Source of the DNA: Sphingomonas lenta
GTDB lineage: Bacteria; Pseudomonadota; Alphaproteobacteria; Sphingomonadales; Sphingomonadaceae
Direction: 5' to 3'
Assembly (NCBI RefSeq): GCF_002288825.1
Contig: NZ_NSLI01000003.1
Coordinates: 1 to 64,000, forward strand
DNA length: 64,000 bases
Shown: positions 37,007 through 46,853 of the stretch, piece after piece
How positions within the stretch are numbered: the stretch's first letter is position 1
How the letters are laid out: each line of letters begins with the position of its first letter
Program-made: the position numbers and the translations under genes
Notes under the pieces: generated by a model
What the model saw: only the letters and a program-made list of their open reading frames with translations
Databases searched by the model: none
What the model was told of the DNA's origin: nothing

Positions 37007-37385
37007 CCGGAGGCTCCCACAGTTCGATCGCGTTCCCCTCCGGATCATGGACCCGCGCGAAGCGGCCCACGTCCGGATGGTCCCACTCCGCCTTGGTGAT
37101 CACCTCGACCCCCGCCCCGCGCAGCCGCTCCAGCATCGCGTCGAGCCCGCTAACCCGCAGGTTGATCATGAACTGCTTATCCGCGGCGAAATAGTCCGTG
37201 TCCGCCTTGAACGGCTGGAACACGACGGGCCCGCCCGTTGTCAGCCAGAGCCACTGGTTCAGCTCGCCCGGCGCGCCCTCGGCCGCGCACCCTCCGCCCA
37301 CGCCCAGATGCTCCTTGTACCAGGCCGAGAGCGCGTCCGGGTCGCGCGCCCGGAAGAACAGGCCGCCGATGCCGAGTACGCCCAT
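36999..37385 (-). CDS. VOC superfamily (glyoxalase/bleomycin-resistance type) protein
   Basis: A 128-residue vicinal-oxygen-chelate fold protein. It shows the two beta-alpha-beta-beta-beta modules, opening GIGGLFFRARDPDALSAWYKEHLG and closing VGRFARVHDPEGNAIELWEPP, where the last glutamate is the usual metal ligand. The first ligand position is not obvious. It could be a glyoxalase, dioxygenase or resistance protein, and sequence reading cannot choose. ATG 37385 is the natural start, with a hairpin repeat just upstream. Confidence 0.88.
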   Translation of the reverse strand: MGVLGIGGLFFRARDPDALSAWYKEHLGVGGGCAAEGAPGELNQWLWLTTGGPVVFQPFKADTDYFAADKQFMINLRVSGLDAMLERLRGAGVEVITKAEWDHPDVGRFARVHDPEGNAIELWEPPVK

Positions 37386-37404
37386 GCCGTGCCTCCCCGC
37401 CCTA

Positions 37405-37422
37405 CCCCGGCGAAGGCCGGGG
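37405..37422. repeat. CCCCGGCGAAGGCCGGGG hairpin repeat
   Basis: CCCCGGC gaa GGCCGGGG is a small extragenic hairpin common in sphingomonad-type genomes. It is distinct from the three-hairpin element beside it. It lies in the leader of the VOC gene, about 20 bases before its ATG. Confidence 0.6.
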
Positions 37423-37471
37423 CCCAGTTGCGATGACCGTTGTAGGCTAGACGCCGCCGTCGGGCCAGCGC

Positions 37472-37560
37472 CGCGGCGGAGCCGCGTCGTCGAACCTAGC
37501 TGCACTAGGCCGGCCGGGCTGGGGCGTCTCGCTTCGAGCTGCGCTCGGCGCGTGCGCCCT
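37472..37560 (-). repeat. three-hairpin element, copy 5
   Basis: Reading on the minus strand from the beta-barrel gene (stop at 37566): H3 CGAGC gca GCTCG region (37535-37547), linker GCGAGACGCCCCAGCCCGG then CCGG, H2 CCTAG tgcag CTAGG (37495-37509), linker TTCGACGA, H1 CGCGGC tcc GCCGCG (37472-37486). It faces the gene it follows. Confidence 0.72.
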
Positions 37561-37565
37561 GGCGC

Positions 37566-38282
37566 CTAGAACCGGAAAGCCGTCCCGACGTACACCGCCT
37601 GACTATCCCGCCGATCGTCGATCCGCGGCAGGCGATCCCGGTCCGAGCGGTACCGCACGCCCGCGGTCACATCCAGGTTGCGCGTCAGCGAATAGGATCC
37701 GCCCACGTCGAGCGAATAGCTCCGCTCGCCGTCGGCCAAGCGCGGGCCGACGCCCGTCGCGCGGTCCGCGCCCGCCTTTACGCGCGTGGTGAGCCGCGGC
37801 AGCGAGTAGCTCACGCCCACCTCCGCGCGCTCGCGGCCGCCGTCCGCCTGGCCCGGCGTGTCGACCTTCGCCACGTCGCCCGTCATCGCGAACCGGCGCC
37901 AGCCGACCGCTACGCCCAAATTATACGCGATCGGCGCCAAGCCCACGGCGGCGGGCGTCGCCGGCGCGGTGCGGTCGGCCGCGGCCGCCACGGCCGGACG
38001 ATTCGTCCGCGCGCGCACCGCCACGGTGACCGCGCGCGTGTTCTTCGCCTCGGACGGCGTGAAGCGGAAACCGCGCGTCTCCAGCCCGCCGCGCGCGAAC
38101 AGCGCCGCGAGCCGGGGGTCGGCGGCGGCCGGGGTGAACGAACCCGCCCCGCGCGCCGGCGTCGCGCGCTTGGGCGCGGTCGCCACGCGCCGCTGCTCCG
38201 CCGCGCCCGCGGGCACGACGGCGACCCCGGCGGCGACGAGCGCCCCGGCGATCAGCCCGGCGAAGAGACGGCCCTGGTTCAC
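37566..38282 (-). CDS. putative outer-membrane beta-barrel protein
   Basis: A 238-residue protein with a signal peptide (GLIAGALVAAGVAVVPAGA) and an alanine/arginine-rich linker. The C-terminal half of amphipathic strands (YSLDVGGSYSLTRNLDVTAGVRYR) ends in AVYVGTAFRF. The terminal phenylalanine after alternating hydrophobics is the classic outer-membrane barrel end. The barrel part of about 130 residues would give about eight strands. No family name is recognised. Its role is unknown. Confidence 0.7.
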   Translation of the reverse strand: MNQGRLFAGLIAGALVAAGVAVVPAGAAEQRRVATAPKRATPARGAGSFTPAAADPRLAALFARGGLETRGFRFTPSEAKNTRAVTVAVRARTNRPAVAAAADRTAPATPAAVGLAPIAYNLGVAVGWRRFAMTGDVAKVDTPGQADGGRERAEVGVSYSLPRLTTRVKAGADRATGVGPRLADGERSYSLDVGGSYSLTRNLDVTAGVRYRSDRDRLPRIDDRRDSQAVYVGTAFRF

Positions 38283-38582
38283 GATGCGACCCTGTTACCC
38301 CGCTTCAGCTATTCCTAGCATGAATCGATCCAGTGCGAGACCTGTTTGCCGCTTTTTCGCCGTAGTGTTGCTCAGGCGCTACAGGCAGGCCCGGCCACGC
38401 CCGGGCCGGTGCGCGGCGCCTCCGCGCAGCGTAGCGCCCGGCCGGCGGGTCGTCGGCCCCGCCGACGACCCGTTCGACGTCACGCGGCGGCTACGCCGTC
38501 GCGCACTCCCTCACGCTTGCGACCCCGCACCCGCCCAGGTAGAGCTTCGGCCCGAAATCCCCCGCTTTCCAGGATAAAGCCC
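38283..38582. other. gene-free region between divergent genes
   Basis: No gene is supported in this 300-base stretch. It separates the minus-strand beta-barrel gene from the DUF3576 lipoprotein gene and contains a three-hairpin element at about 38410-38505. Upstream of that, 38341-38400 is repeat-like sequence I cannot classify. Promoters for both flanking genes should lie here, but none can be placed with confidence. Confidence 0.5.
38410..38505 (+). repeat. three-hairpin element, copy 6
   Basis: H3 region GGCGC...GCGCC (38414-38438), then CGGCCGG, H2 CGGGTCGTCGGC ccc GCCGACGACCCG (38446-38472, twelve perfect pairs), linker TTCGACG, and H1 containing CGGCG gcta CGCCG (38486-38499). It points toward the DUF3576 gene. 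No plus-strand gene precedes it, so this copy breaks the usual link to an upstream stop codon. Confidence 0.65.
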
Positions 38583-39014
38583 ATGCTTCGCCCGTCGCGT
38601 CTCCTTCTCGCCCTGAGCCTGTTGCCGCTCGCCGCCTGCGGGGGCGGCCGCGATCGGCTGGGCGGCGATCTTGCCGCGTCGCGCGTCACCACCATCGGCG
38701 TGAACTCCTATCTGTGGCGCGCCAGCCTCGACACGCTGTCGTTCATGCCGCTCGTCCAGACGGACTCGAACGGCGGCGTCATCGTCACCGACTGGTACGT
38801 TAACCCGGCCACGCCGACCGAGCGCATCAAGGTGACGGTCACGATCCTTGATCAGGACCTCCGCGCCGACGCGCTCCGCGTCGCGGCGCTGCGCGAGATC
38901 GCGCGGGGCGGCCAGTGGATCGCCGCGCCCGTCCAGGCGGGCACGGTGCAGAAGCTGGAGGACATCATCCTCACCCGCGCTCGCGACCTGCGCCGCGCCT
39001 CGCTCGCGGGCTGA
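38583..39014 (+). CDS. DUF3576 family lipoprotein
   Basis: A 143-residue lipoprotein with signal [16 protein letters not shown] (lipobox LAAC). The mature part follows the DUF3576 pattern: [30 protein letters not shown] and [18 protein letters not shown]. The family is largely alphaproteobacterial and of unknown function, probably in the periplasm. It starts ten bases before leuS-reading sequence ends and likely is co-transcribed with leuS. Confidence 0.88.
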   Translation: MLRPSRLLLALSLLPLAACGGGRDRLGGDLAASRVTTIGVNSYLWRASLDTLSFMPLVQTDSNGGVIVTDWYVNPATPTERIKVTVTILDQDLRADALRVAALREIARGGQWIAAPVQAGTVQKLEDIILTRARDLRRASLAG

Positions 39015-39024
39015 GCCACCGCCC

Positions 39025-41763
39025 ATGGCTACGCGGTTCAACGCGCTGAAGTCGGACGCGCACTGGCAGCGCGTCTGGGAGGACGCCCGCACCTTCGCCG
39101 CCGACGACCACTCCCCCAAGCCGCGGTCCTACGTCCTCGAGATGTTCCCCTATCCGTCGGGGCGCATCCACATGGGCCATGTGCGCAACTACACCATGGG
39201 CGACGTGCTCGCGCGCTACCGGCGGATGACGGGTCACGAGGTGCTTCATCCCATGGGCTGGGACGCGTTCGGCATGCCCGCCGAGAACGCCGCCATGGAG
39301 AAGGGCGTCCACCCCGGCGGCTGGACGCGCGACAACATCGCGACGATGAAGGCGCAGCTGAAGCGCCTGGGCTTCGCGCTCGACTGGACGCGCGAGCTCG
39401 CCACCTGCGAGCCCGACTATTACGGCCACGAGCAGGCGCTGTTCCTCGACCTGTACGAGGCGGGGCTCGTCTATCGCAAGGAGTCGGCGGTCAACTGGGA
39501 CCCCGTCGACATGACCGTTCTGGCGAACGAGCAGGTCATCGATGGCCGCGGCTGGCGCTCGGGCGCGGTGGTCGAGAAGCGCAAGCTCTCGCAGTGGTTC
39601 CTCAAGATTACCGACTTCGCCGACGAGCTCCTGGACGGCCTGGCCGACCTCAAGGACTGGCCCGACAAGGTCCGCCTGATGCAGGAGAACTGGATCGGGC
39701 GCTCACGCGGTTTGCGCTTCCGCTTCATCCTTAGCGGCTTCTCGACTTCGCTCGAAGCGAACGGAGAAGACGGTGCCTCCCCTCCTCCGTTCGTGTTGAG
39801 CGTAGTCGAGACACTTGGTCCTGACGCCAGCATCGAAGTCTTCACCACCCGCCCCGACACGATCTTCGGCTCCAGCTTCGTCGCGGTCGCCGCCGACCAC
39901 CCGCTCGCGCAAGCCGTAGCCGAGTCGAATCCGGAAGCGGCGGCCTTCATCGAGCGCTGCCGTCAAGGCGGCACCACCGCCGCGGAACTGGAGACGCAGG
40001 AGAAGCTGGGCTTCGACACTGGCCTTACCGCCCGGCATCCGTTCGACCCCGAATGGAACCTTCCGGTCTACATCGCGAACTTCGTGCTGATGGAATACGG
40101 CACGGGCGCGGTGTTCGGCGTCCCTGCGCACGACCAGCGCGACCTCGACTTCGCGCGCAAGTACGACCTGCCCGTCCGCCGCGTCGTCTCCGAGGGCGAG
40201 CAAACCGACCCGGTATTCGAGGGCGACACCGCCTATACCGGCCCCGGTACGATCGTGAACTCACGCTTCCTCGACGGCATGGACGTCGAGTCCGCCAAGC
40301 GCGCCGTCATCGACCGCGCCGAGGCGGAAGGCTGGGGTCAGGGCACCACCGTCTACCGCCTGCGCGATTGGGGCGTCAGCCGCCAGCGCTACTGGGGCAC
40401 GCCCATCCCCATCATCCACTGCGACGCGTGCGGGCCGGTCGGCGTGCCGAAGGACCAGCTGCCGGTCGTGCTGCCCGAGGACGTCAGCTTCGACGTCCCC
40501 GGCAACCCGCTCGACCGCCACCCGAGCTGGAAGCACGTTTCCTGCCCGTCCTGCGGCGCGCCCGCCCGGCGGGAGACCGACACGCTCGACACCTTCGTCG
40601 ACTCCAGCTGGTACTTCATCCGCTTCGCCAGCCAGCCCAAGGACCAGCCCTTCGACCGCGCGGTCGCCGAGCGCTGGCTCCCTGTCGGCCAGTATATCGG
40701 GGGCGTCGAGCACGCGATCCTGCACCTGCTCTACGCCCGCTTCTGGACCCGCGCCCTCGCGCATATCGGCCGCCTGGACGTGGCCGAACCCTTCGCCGGC
40801 CTGTTCACGCAAGGTATGGTGACGCACGAAAGCTTCTACGCGCGATTGTTATCTGTGGACAGCGTCGAGAAACTGCCAGACATCGTCAATGTAATGTTTG
40901 AGCAAGAGCTCACAAAGCGCGAGGCGTACGACAAGTTCGGCGAGCACTACGTTTCATCAACACGTTGGCTTCCTCCTGAGCAAGTTATAATCAACTCAGA
41001 TGGTAGTCTTAGTTGTCCTACTATCGAGCAGGAGTTTGCGGGCTCGGATGATGTGATAGTGGATGGCATCTTCCGAGGCCGCGTCGAGAAGATGTCGAAA
41101 TCCAAGAAGAACACCGTCGACCCGGAGCCCATCGTCGACCAGTACGGCGCGGACGCGGTGCGGTGGTTCATGCTTTCCGACAGCCCGCCCGAGCGCGACC
41201 TGCCCTGGTCGGAGGCCGGCATCGAAGGCGCGTGGCGCTTCGTGCAGCGTATCTGGCGCTTGTTCTCCGAAACGCGCGAGGGTGAAGGAGAAGACAAGGC
41301 GCTCGCCCGCAAGCTCCACCAGACGATCGCCGGCGTCGCCGCCGACGTGGAAGCGCTCGCCTTCAACAAGGCCGTCGCCAAGCTCTACGAGCTGGTCAAT
41401 GCGATCGAGAAGGCGCAGCCTTCCGCCACCCGCGCCGAGGCGGTGCGCACCGCCATGCTCCTCGTCGCCCCCATGACGCCACACCTGGCCGAAGAGGCCT
41501 GGGCCGCGGCCGGCAACGAGGGCCTGATCGCCGACGCCCCCTGGCCCGCGGTCGACCCCGCGCTCCTCGTCGAAGACGAGGTAACGATCGCTATCCAGGT
41601 CAACGGCAAGCTCCGCGACACGATCACGCTGCCAAAAGGCGCACCCAAGGAGGACGCCGAGGCCGCCGCGCTCGCTTCCGACAAGATCGTAGCTTTTCTC
41701 GGCGACAAGCAGCCGAAAAAGGTCATCGTCGTCCCCGACCGCCTCGTGAACCTCGTCGCGTGA
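39025..41763 (+). CDS. leuS: leucyl-tRNA synthetase with two unusual segments
   Basis: Charges tRNA-Leu. The 912-residue enzyme has HMGH (in [15 protein letters not shown]), the CP1 editing domain with [11 protein letters not shown], and KMSKS at about 689. Two parts stand out. Residues about 239-262 are encoded by an inverted palindromic repeat (39741-39810) inserted before the editing-domain VFTTRPDT strand. Residues about 607-682, the leucine-specific domain just before KMSKS, are longer than usual and written in clearly less GC-rich codons. The reading frame stays open throughout, so the protein is probably functional. Confidence 0.95.
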   Translation: MATRFNALKSDAHWQRVWEDARTFAADDHSPKPRSYVLEMFPYPSGRIHMGHVRNYTMGDVLARYRRMTGHEVLHPMGWDAFGMPAENAAMEKGVHPGGWTRDNIATMKAQLKRLGFALDWTRELATCEPDYYGHEQALFLDLYEAGLVYRKESAVNWDPVDMTVLANEQVIDGRGWRSGAVVEKRKLSQWFLKITDFADELLDGLADLKDWPDKVRLMQENWIGRSRGLRFRFILSGFSTSLEANGEDGASPPPFVLSVVETLGPDASIEVFTTRPDTIFGSSFVAVAADHPLAQAVAESNPEAAAFIERCRQGGTTAAELETQEKLGFDTGLTARHPFDPEWNLPVYIANFVLMEYGTGAVFGVPAHDQRDLDFARKYDLPVRRVVSEGEQTDPVFEGDTAYTGPGTIVNSRFLDGMDVESAKRAVIDRAEAEGWGQGTTVYRLRDWGVSRQRYWGTPIPIIHCDACGPVGVPKDQLPVVLPEDVSFDVPGNPLDRHPSWKHVSCPSCGAPARRETDTLDTFVDSSWYFIRFASQPKDQPFDRAVAERWLPVGQYIGGVEHAILHLLYARFWTRALAHIGRLDVAEPFAGLFTQGMVTHESFYARLLSVDSVEKLPDIVNVMFEQELTKREAYDKFGEHYVSSTRWLPPEQVIINSDGSLSCPTIEQEFAGSDDVIVDGIFRGRVEKMSKSKKNTVDPEPIVDQYGADAVRWFMLSDSPPERDLPWSEAGIEGAWRFVQRIWRLFSETREGEGEDKALARKLHQTIAGVAADVEALAFNKAVAKLYELVNAIEKAQPSATRAEAVRTAMLLVAPMTPHLAEEAWAAAGNEGLIADAPWPAVDPALLVEDEVTIAIQVNGKLRDTITLPKGAPKEDAEAAALASDKIVAFLGDKQPKKVIVVPDRLVNLVA
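39741..39810. repeat. inverted palindromic repeat pair inside leuS
   Basis: The left arm, CTCGACTTCGCTCGAAGCGA plus ACGGAG (39741-39766), and the reverse-matching right arm, CTCCGTTCGTGTTGAGCGTA plus GTCGAG (39785-39810), differ at only a few positions and bracket 18 bases. The sequence type is the same as the extragenic CCGTTCG/GTCGAAG repeats, but here it is translated in frame as part of the LeuRS editing domain. Confidence 0.8.
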
Positions 41764-42242
41764 AGCGCCTGCTCGCCCTGGCGTTGCTGCTGCCCGGCTG
41801 CGGCCTCCAGCCGCTTTATGCCGGTGGCGGCTCAGGCGCGGTGGCCTCGACACTCGGCCAGGTCGAGGTCGCGCCGATCGAGGGCCGCGCCGGCTGGCTG
41901 ATGGCGAGCGCGCTCCGCGACCGGCTGGGCGATACGGGCAGCCCCCGCTACCGCCTCGACATCCGCCTCGACGACCAGATTCAGGGTTTCGGCGTCCGCC
42001 GCGACGACGCCGTGACGCGCGAGCGGCGCACGCTGCGCGCCCGCTACCAGCTCGTCGACCTGTCGAACGGCTCGGTCGTCCTCGACGCGACCGCGGGATC
42101 GGACGCCGGCATCGACGTGGTGCAGTCCGAATACGCCACCATCGCCGCCGAGAACACCGCGCTCGAGCGCCTGTCGGGTATCGTCGCCGACGAGATCGTC
42201 GCCCGCGTGGCGCTCTACGCCCGCCGTCAGCCTACCCCGTGA
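41760..42242 (+). CDS. lptE: LPS-assembly lipoprotein LptE
   Basis: Outer-membrane partner of LptD in lipopolysaccharide insertion. The 160-residue product has a lipoprotein signal with lipobox LPGC followed by the family hallmark GLQPLY. The conserved DIRLDDQ and [10 protein letters not shown] strands follow. GTG 41760 overlaps the leuS stop and its own stop overlaps holA (both GTGA). The leuS-lptE-holA order is conserved in many proteobacteria and supports the call. Confidence 0.92.
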   Translation: MKRLLALALLLPGCGLQPLYAGGGSGAVASTLGQVEVAPIEGRAGWLMASALRDRLGDTGSPRYRLDIRLDDQIQGFGVRRDDAVTRERRTLRARYQLVDLSNGSVVLDATAGSDAGIDVVQSEYATIAAENTALERLSGIVADEIVARVALYARRQPTP

Positions 42243-43252
42243 AGGCCAACGCCGGCCAGATCCGGGCCGCGCTCGACAAGCCTCAGGCCCGCCTATTCCT
42301 GCTCCACGGCCCCGACGCAGGACTGGCGGCCGAGCTCGCCGCCCGCCTCGGCCGCGCGATGGGCGAAAACGCCGAGCGCGTCGACCTGGACGGCGCGGCG
42401 CTCAAGTCCGACCCCGCCCGCCTCGCCGACGAGGCCGCCTCGCTCTCGCTGTTCGGCGACAAGCGCTGGATCCGCGTGACGGGCGTCGGCGAGGAGTCCG
42501 TCCCCGCCCTCACCGCGCTCCTCGAAGCGCCCAGCGCGTCCAACCCTGTCGTCGCCATCGCCCCCACCGCTAAAGCGACCTCCAAGCTCGTCAAACTAGC
42601 GGACGCCAGCCGCGACGCGCTCCACTTCGCCTGCTACCCGCCCAGCGCCGCCGACCTGGAACGCCAGCTCGCCCAGACCGCGCGCGACCTGGGCGTGCAG
42701 GCCGCCCCGCCCCTCATCCGCCGCCTCGTCGACGCCAGCGGCGGCGAGTCCGCCATCGCCACCCGCGAGCTGGAGAAGCTGGCGCTCTACCTCGACGCCG
42801 CCCCCGACCGCCCCGCCGAGCTCACCGCGCAGGCGCTCGACGAGCTCGCCGCCGACCTGGGCGAAGCCGAAGCCGGCCGCGTCGTGGACAGCATCCTCGC
42901 CGGCGATCCCGCCGCGCTCGGCCAGGAGCTCGTCCGCCTACGCGAAGCGGGCGTCTCGCCCATCCCCTGGCTCCGCCAACTCCAGCGCCGCCTCCTGTCG
43001 CTGGCCGCCATGCGCGCCGACATCGACCGCGGCGAGCCCGTCGACAGCGTCATGAAGAAGCACCGCGTCTTCTTCCGCGAGGAGGCGAGCACCGCCCGCG
43101 CGCTCCGCCAATGGCCCGCTGCCCAGCTAGCGCGCGCCCTCCACCACGTCCGTGCCGCCGAGCTCGCCGTCATGGCTCCCGCCAACGCCGGCACCGTGCT
43201 CGCCGAGGAAGCCGTCGAGACGCTCGCCCGCGCGCAAGCCCGGCGGCGCTGA
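42239..43252 (+). CDS. holA: DNA polymerase III subunit delta
   Basis: Opens the sliding clamp within the clamp loader. The 337-residue protein follows the family scheme: KPQARLFLLHGPDAGLAAELA in the N-terminal domain, FGDKRWIRVTG and ELEKLALYLD in the middle, and a helical C-terminal domain (about 215-337). GTG 42239 overlaps the lptE stop. It is normal in length, with no oddities seen. Confidence 0.93.
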   Translation: MKANAGQIRAALDKPQARLFLLHGPDAGLAAELAARLGRAMGENAERVDLDGAALKSDPARLADEAASLSLFGDKRWIRVTGVGEESVPALTALLEAPSASNPVVAIAPTAKATSKLVKLADASRDALHFACYPPSAADLERQLAQTARDLGVQAAPPLIRRLVDASGGESAIATRELEKLALYLDAAPDRPAELTAQALDELAADLGEAEAGRVVDSILAGDPAALGQELVRLREAGVSPIPWLRQLQRRLLSLAAMRADIDRGEPVDSVMKKHRVFFREEASTARALRQWPAAQLARALHHVRAAELAVMAPANAGTVLAEEAVETLARAQARRR

Positions 43253-43260
43253 GGCCGGCC

Positions 43261-43848
43261 ATGTGCAACCGCTACCGCCTGACCATCGACCAGGCCGAGC
43301 TGGCCGGCCGCTACGGCGTCCCCGTCCCTAAGAACGTGACGATCCCACCACCGGAGCTCTTCCCAGAAAAGCCTGCCTGGATCGTCCGGCGACAAGGACC
43401 CGACCGCGCGCTCGCCGTCATGAGCTGGGGCTTCCCGCTCCTCACCCGCGGCAAGACCAAGATGATCGAGAAGCGCGTCACCAACGTCCGCAACCTCGAC
43501 AGCCCCTTCTGGCGTTCCGCGCTCGCCAGCCCCGAGCAACGCTGCCTCGTCCCTTTCACCAGCTTCAGCGAGTACGGACAGACGCGCGGGAACGACGGCA
43601 AGCTCCCGCTCCACTGGTTCGACATACCCTCTAGACCCGTCAGCAGCTTCGCCGGCATCTGGCGGCCGCAGGAGGACGGCGCGGTCTTCGCCTTCCTCAC
43701 CTGCGAACCGAACAGCCTCGTCGCCCCCATTCACCCTAAGGCAATGCCGCTCATCCTCCACGAGGAGGACGAGCAGCGGTGGCTCGACGGCGCGCTGGAC
43801 GACCTCGTCGCCCCCTTCCCGGCGCAACTGATGCGGGTGGACGGCTAA
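43261..43848 (+). CDS. SOS response-associated peptidase (YedK/HMCES family)
   Basis: A 195-residue SRAP domain protein. After Met removal the catalytic cysteine 2 (MCNRYRL) is N-terminal and would form a thiazolidine crosslink with abasic sites in single-stranded DNA. The conserved AVMSWGFPL, NVRNLDSPFWR and CLVPFTSFSEY segments match the family. A histidine near IHPKAMPLIL is in the active-site position. ATG 43261 is certain because Cys2 must follow it. It ends convergently with the monooxygenase gene, overlapping it by four bases. Confidence 0.93.
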   Translation: MCNRYRLTIDQAELAGRYGVPVPKNVTIPPPELFPEKPAWIVRRQGPDRALAVMSWGFPLLTRGKTKMIEKRVTNVRNLDSPFWRSALASPEQRCLVPFTSFSEYGQTRGNDGKLPLHWFDIPSRPVSSFAGIWRPQEDGAVFAFLTCEPNSLVAPIHPKAMPLILHEEDEQRWLDGALDDLVAPFPAQLMRVDG

Positions 43849-44144
43849 GTAGCGACGCCGGTCGGCCGATAGCGCCGCATCTCCGCAATTTCGGGGATGA
43901 AGGGGCGGATCTCGGCCAGGAAAGGCGGGAAGTGCGGCCCGCCCCGGAACCCCTCCATATGATCCTCCGCCGACGTCCAGCTTATGCGCAGGATCAAACT
44001 GGTCGGCTCTTCAACGCACTGCGCGAGGTCGAACCCCAAGCACTCCGGCGCGGCGTCCAGATGCGTCCCCGCTCGCTCATAGGTCGCGATCAACTCCTCT
44101 GGCGCGTGCGTCGTCAGCACGTAGCGGATATACTCCACGATCAT
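43845..44144 (-). CDS. antibiotic biosynthesis monooxygenase (ABM) family protein
   Basis: A 99-residue dimeric ferredoxin-like alpha/beta protein with the ABM pattern: EYIRYVLTTHAPEELIATYE at the start, CLGFDLAQCVEEPTSLILRISWTS in the middle, and FPPFLAEIRPFIPEI. Relatives include quinol monooxygenases and heme-degrading enzymes. The substrate is not clear. It is divergent from the HxlR-type regulator gene, 69 bases away. Such regulators often control their neighbour, so it may respond to a quinone or electrophile (inference). Confidence 0.85.
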   Translation of the reverse strand: MIVEYIRYVLTTHAPEELIATYERAGTHLDAAPECLGFDLAQCVEEPTSLILRISWTSAEDHMEGFRGGPHFPPFLAEIRPFIPEIAEMRRYRPTGVAT

Positions 44145-44193
44145 GCCGCTCTCCTTCGCCTACGATCCTGTCCGTGCCGCGATCGCCGATCAA

Positions 44194-44209
44194 CGCACCA
44201 TCGGGTGCG
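44194..44209. promoter_or_regulatory. inverted repeat between HxlR-type and ABM genes, candidate operator
   Basis: CGCACC atcg GGTGCG is a perfect 6-base inverted repeat with a four-base spacer. It ends four bases before the regulator's GTG start. Placement in a 69-base divergent gap beside a winged-helix regulator makes it a candidate autoregulatory operator, but GC-rich chance palindromes are common here. Confidence 0.35.
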
Positions 44210-44213
44210 CGGC

Positions 44214-44573
44214 GTGAACAGGCTCGGCGCCCGCTACCGCTGCCCCGTCGAGCTCGCGGTCGACCTTGTCGGTGGCAAGTGGAAGACGGTGCTCCTCGCC
44301 CGGCTCAAGGAGCGCCCGCACCGCTACGGCGAGCTGCGCAAGCTCGCACCCGGGCTGTCGGATAAGATGCTCACCAGCCGCTTGGCCGAGTTGCAGGAGT
44401 TAGGCTTCGTCGCCCGCGTTCCCGCCACCGAACCGGGCCGGGACGCCTACGCGCTGACCAAGGCCGGAGAGCGGCTGCGCCCCGTGCTCGACGCGCTCTA
44501 CCGATACGGTCTGGAGGCGGCGGCGGATCGCGCCGTCGTCATCGAGGAAGCGGGGTCTCCGCTGACGCGCTAG
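44214..44573 (+). CDS. HxlR family winged-helix transcriptional regulator
   Basis: A 119-residue DNA-binding protein of the HxlR/DUF24 family. It opens with the family motif CPVELAVDLVGGKWKTVLLARL, then the recognition region YGELRKLAPGLSDKMLTSRLAELQ and the wing near LTKAGERL. HxlR members sense quinones, aldehydes or disulfide stress, often through an N-terminal cysteine such as the one in RCPVEL here. GTG 44214 fits. It diverges from the ABM gene and ends overlapping the HD gene by four bases. Confidence 0.92.
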   Translation: MNRLGARYRCPVELAVDLVGGKWKTVLLARLKERPHRYGELRKLAPGLSDKMLTSRLAELQELGFVARVPATEPGRDAYALTKAGERLRPVLDALYRYGLEAAADRAVVIEEAGSPLTR

Positions 44574-45163
44574 GGCGCGCTCAGCCGCGCGATCGACCGC
44601 GCCAAGTTCGCCCGCGCCGCTGCCTCGAACGTCGCCCGGCCCCAATCCGACAGGAACAGCGCCGGCCGGCTCAGGAAGTTCTCCAGGATCCTGCGCCGCC
44701 CCGCCCCGAACGCGGGCTCGGGCACATGCGAATACTCGGCGCGGACGTCCGCCTCATACCTGTCGAACACCGCCGCCGGGGCGCCCAGGATCGACAGGTC
44801 CATGTCCAGGAACAACGCCATGTCGTTCGCTTCATGGGCGGGCAAACCGTCCGGGATCGCGTGGCCGGCGGTCGCCCGCACCAGCCTTGCTGCGCGCGCC
44901 AGCGTCGTGGGGTCGAGTAGGCCGGCGGCCTTCTCTTCCAGCAGCGCCGCGCTGCGTTCCTCATTACCGCCGCGCGTCGGGTCGTACACCGCGTCGTGGA
45001 ACAGGATCGCCCAGCGGACCGCGTCCGCATCGGCAAGACGCGGCTCGACCTCGTCGAACCAGCGCAGCAGCGCCTCGATATGCGCCCAGCTATGGTAATG
45101 CCGCCCCGGCTCCCCGTGTCGCTCCCGCAGTTCGTCCAGCAGCGCGGGCGGGACCGACTCCAT
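44570..45163 (-). CDS. HD-domain phosphohydrolase-like protein
   Basis: A 197-residue metal-dependent HD superfamily protein. The metal-binding pattern is seen as HYHSWAHIEALL (about residues 22-33), HDAVYD (the HD pair near 56) and a later aspartate in FLDMDLSILG. It resembles predicted HD-superfamily phosphohydrolases of about 200 residues whose substrates are unknown. ATG 45163 is preferred because TGAGGAG sits nearby upstream, straddling the parB stop. It lies directly downstream of parB. Confidence 0.82.
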   Translation of the reverse strand: MESVPPALLDELRERHGEPGRHYHSWAHIEALLRWFDEVEPRLADADAVRWAILFHDAVYDPTRGGNEERSAALLEEKAAGLLDPTTLARAARLVRATAGHAIPDGLPAHEANDMALFLDMDLSILGAPAAVFDRYEADVRAEYSHVPEPAFGAGRRRILENFLSRPALFLSDWGRATFEAAARANLARSIARLSAP

Positions 45164-45171
45164 GCGGCTCC

Positions 45172-46067
45172 TCAGATTCCCTCGCCCGTCAGTCGCTGGC
45201 ACAGCATGTCGAGCTGGTCGAGCGTAGCGTAACCCAAGGTCACCGTGCCGCCTTTCTCGCCGTGCGCAATCCGGACGGACACGCCGAGCAGGTCGGACAG
45301 CTGGTTCTCAAGCGCGGCGACGTCCGCGTCGATGCCGGCCGGCGCAGGCCTGCTTCCCGACGGCGCACGACGCTCGCGTTCCGTACCCTTGACGCCGCGG
45401 GCGAGCTTCTCCGTCTCGCGCACGGAGAGCCCACGCTCGACCACCTGCCGCGCGAGCCCCTCGACGTCGTCCGCGCCGAGCAGCGCGCGCGCGTGGCCCA
45501 TCGACAGCGCACCCTCGACCACCATCTGCTGGACGGCGTCCGGCAGCTCGAGCAACCGCAGCAGGTTGGCGACGTGGCTGCGCGATTTATGGACGATGCG
45601 CGCCAGCTCCTCCTGCGTGTGGCCATACTCGCCCGATAGCCGCTGGTACGCCTGCGCCTCTTCGATCGCGTTCAGGTCCTGGCGCTGGATGTTCTCGACC
45701 AGCGCGATCTCCAGCGTCTCCGACTCGTCGAACTCGCGCACGACGACCGGCACCTCGGTTAGCCTGGCCCGCTGCGCCGCCCGCCAGCGGCGCTCGCCGG
45801 CGACGATCTGATACTCGCGCCCATGGGGCCGCACGACGATCGGCTGGATGACGCCGCGCGCCGCGATCGACGCCGCCAGTTCCTCCAGCGCCGCATCGTC
45901 GAAGCGGCGGCGCGGCTGCTGCGGGTGCGGCACCATCGCGCTCACCGGCAGCATGCGCACGCCAGGCGACGTATCGCGCCCGCCCGCCGCGATCGGCTCC
46001 TCGCGCGCGATCTCGCCGAGAAGCGCGTTTAACCCGCGCCCCAATCCGCCCTTGCGTGACGCCGCGC

Positions 46068-46071
<4 letters not shown>
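45172..46071 (-). CDS. parB: chromosome-partitioning protein ParB
   Basis: CTPase and parS-binding protein that spreads on DNA and loads SMC. The 299-residue product opens GGLGRGLNALLG (the ParA-activating N-terminal motif). Next is the ParB box including QIVAGERRWRAAQRA and an HTH region near YGHTQEELARIVHKSRSHVANLLRL. The C-terminal dimerisation domain is complete. TTG 46071 overlaps the parA stop (TTGA). Two parS sites lie at 46908-46923 and 49342-49357. Confidence 0.96.
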
Positions 46072-46849
<778 letters not shown>

Positions 46850-46853
<4 letters not shown>

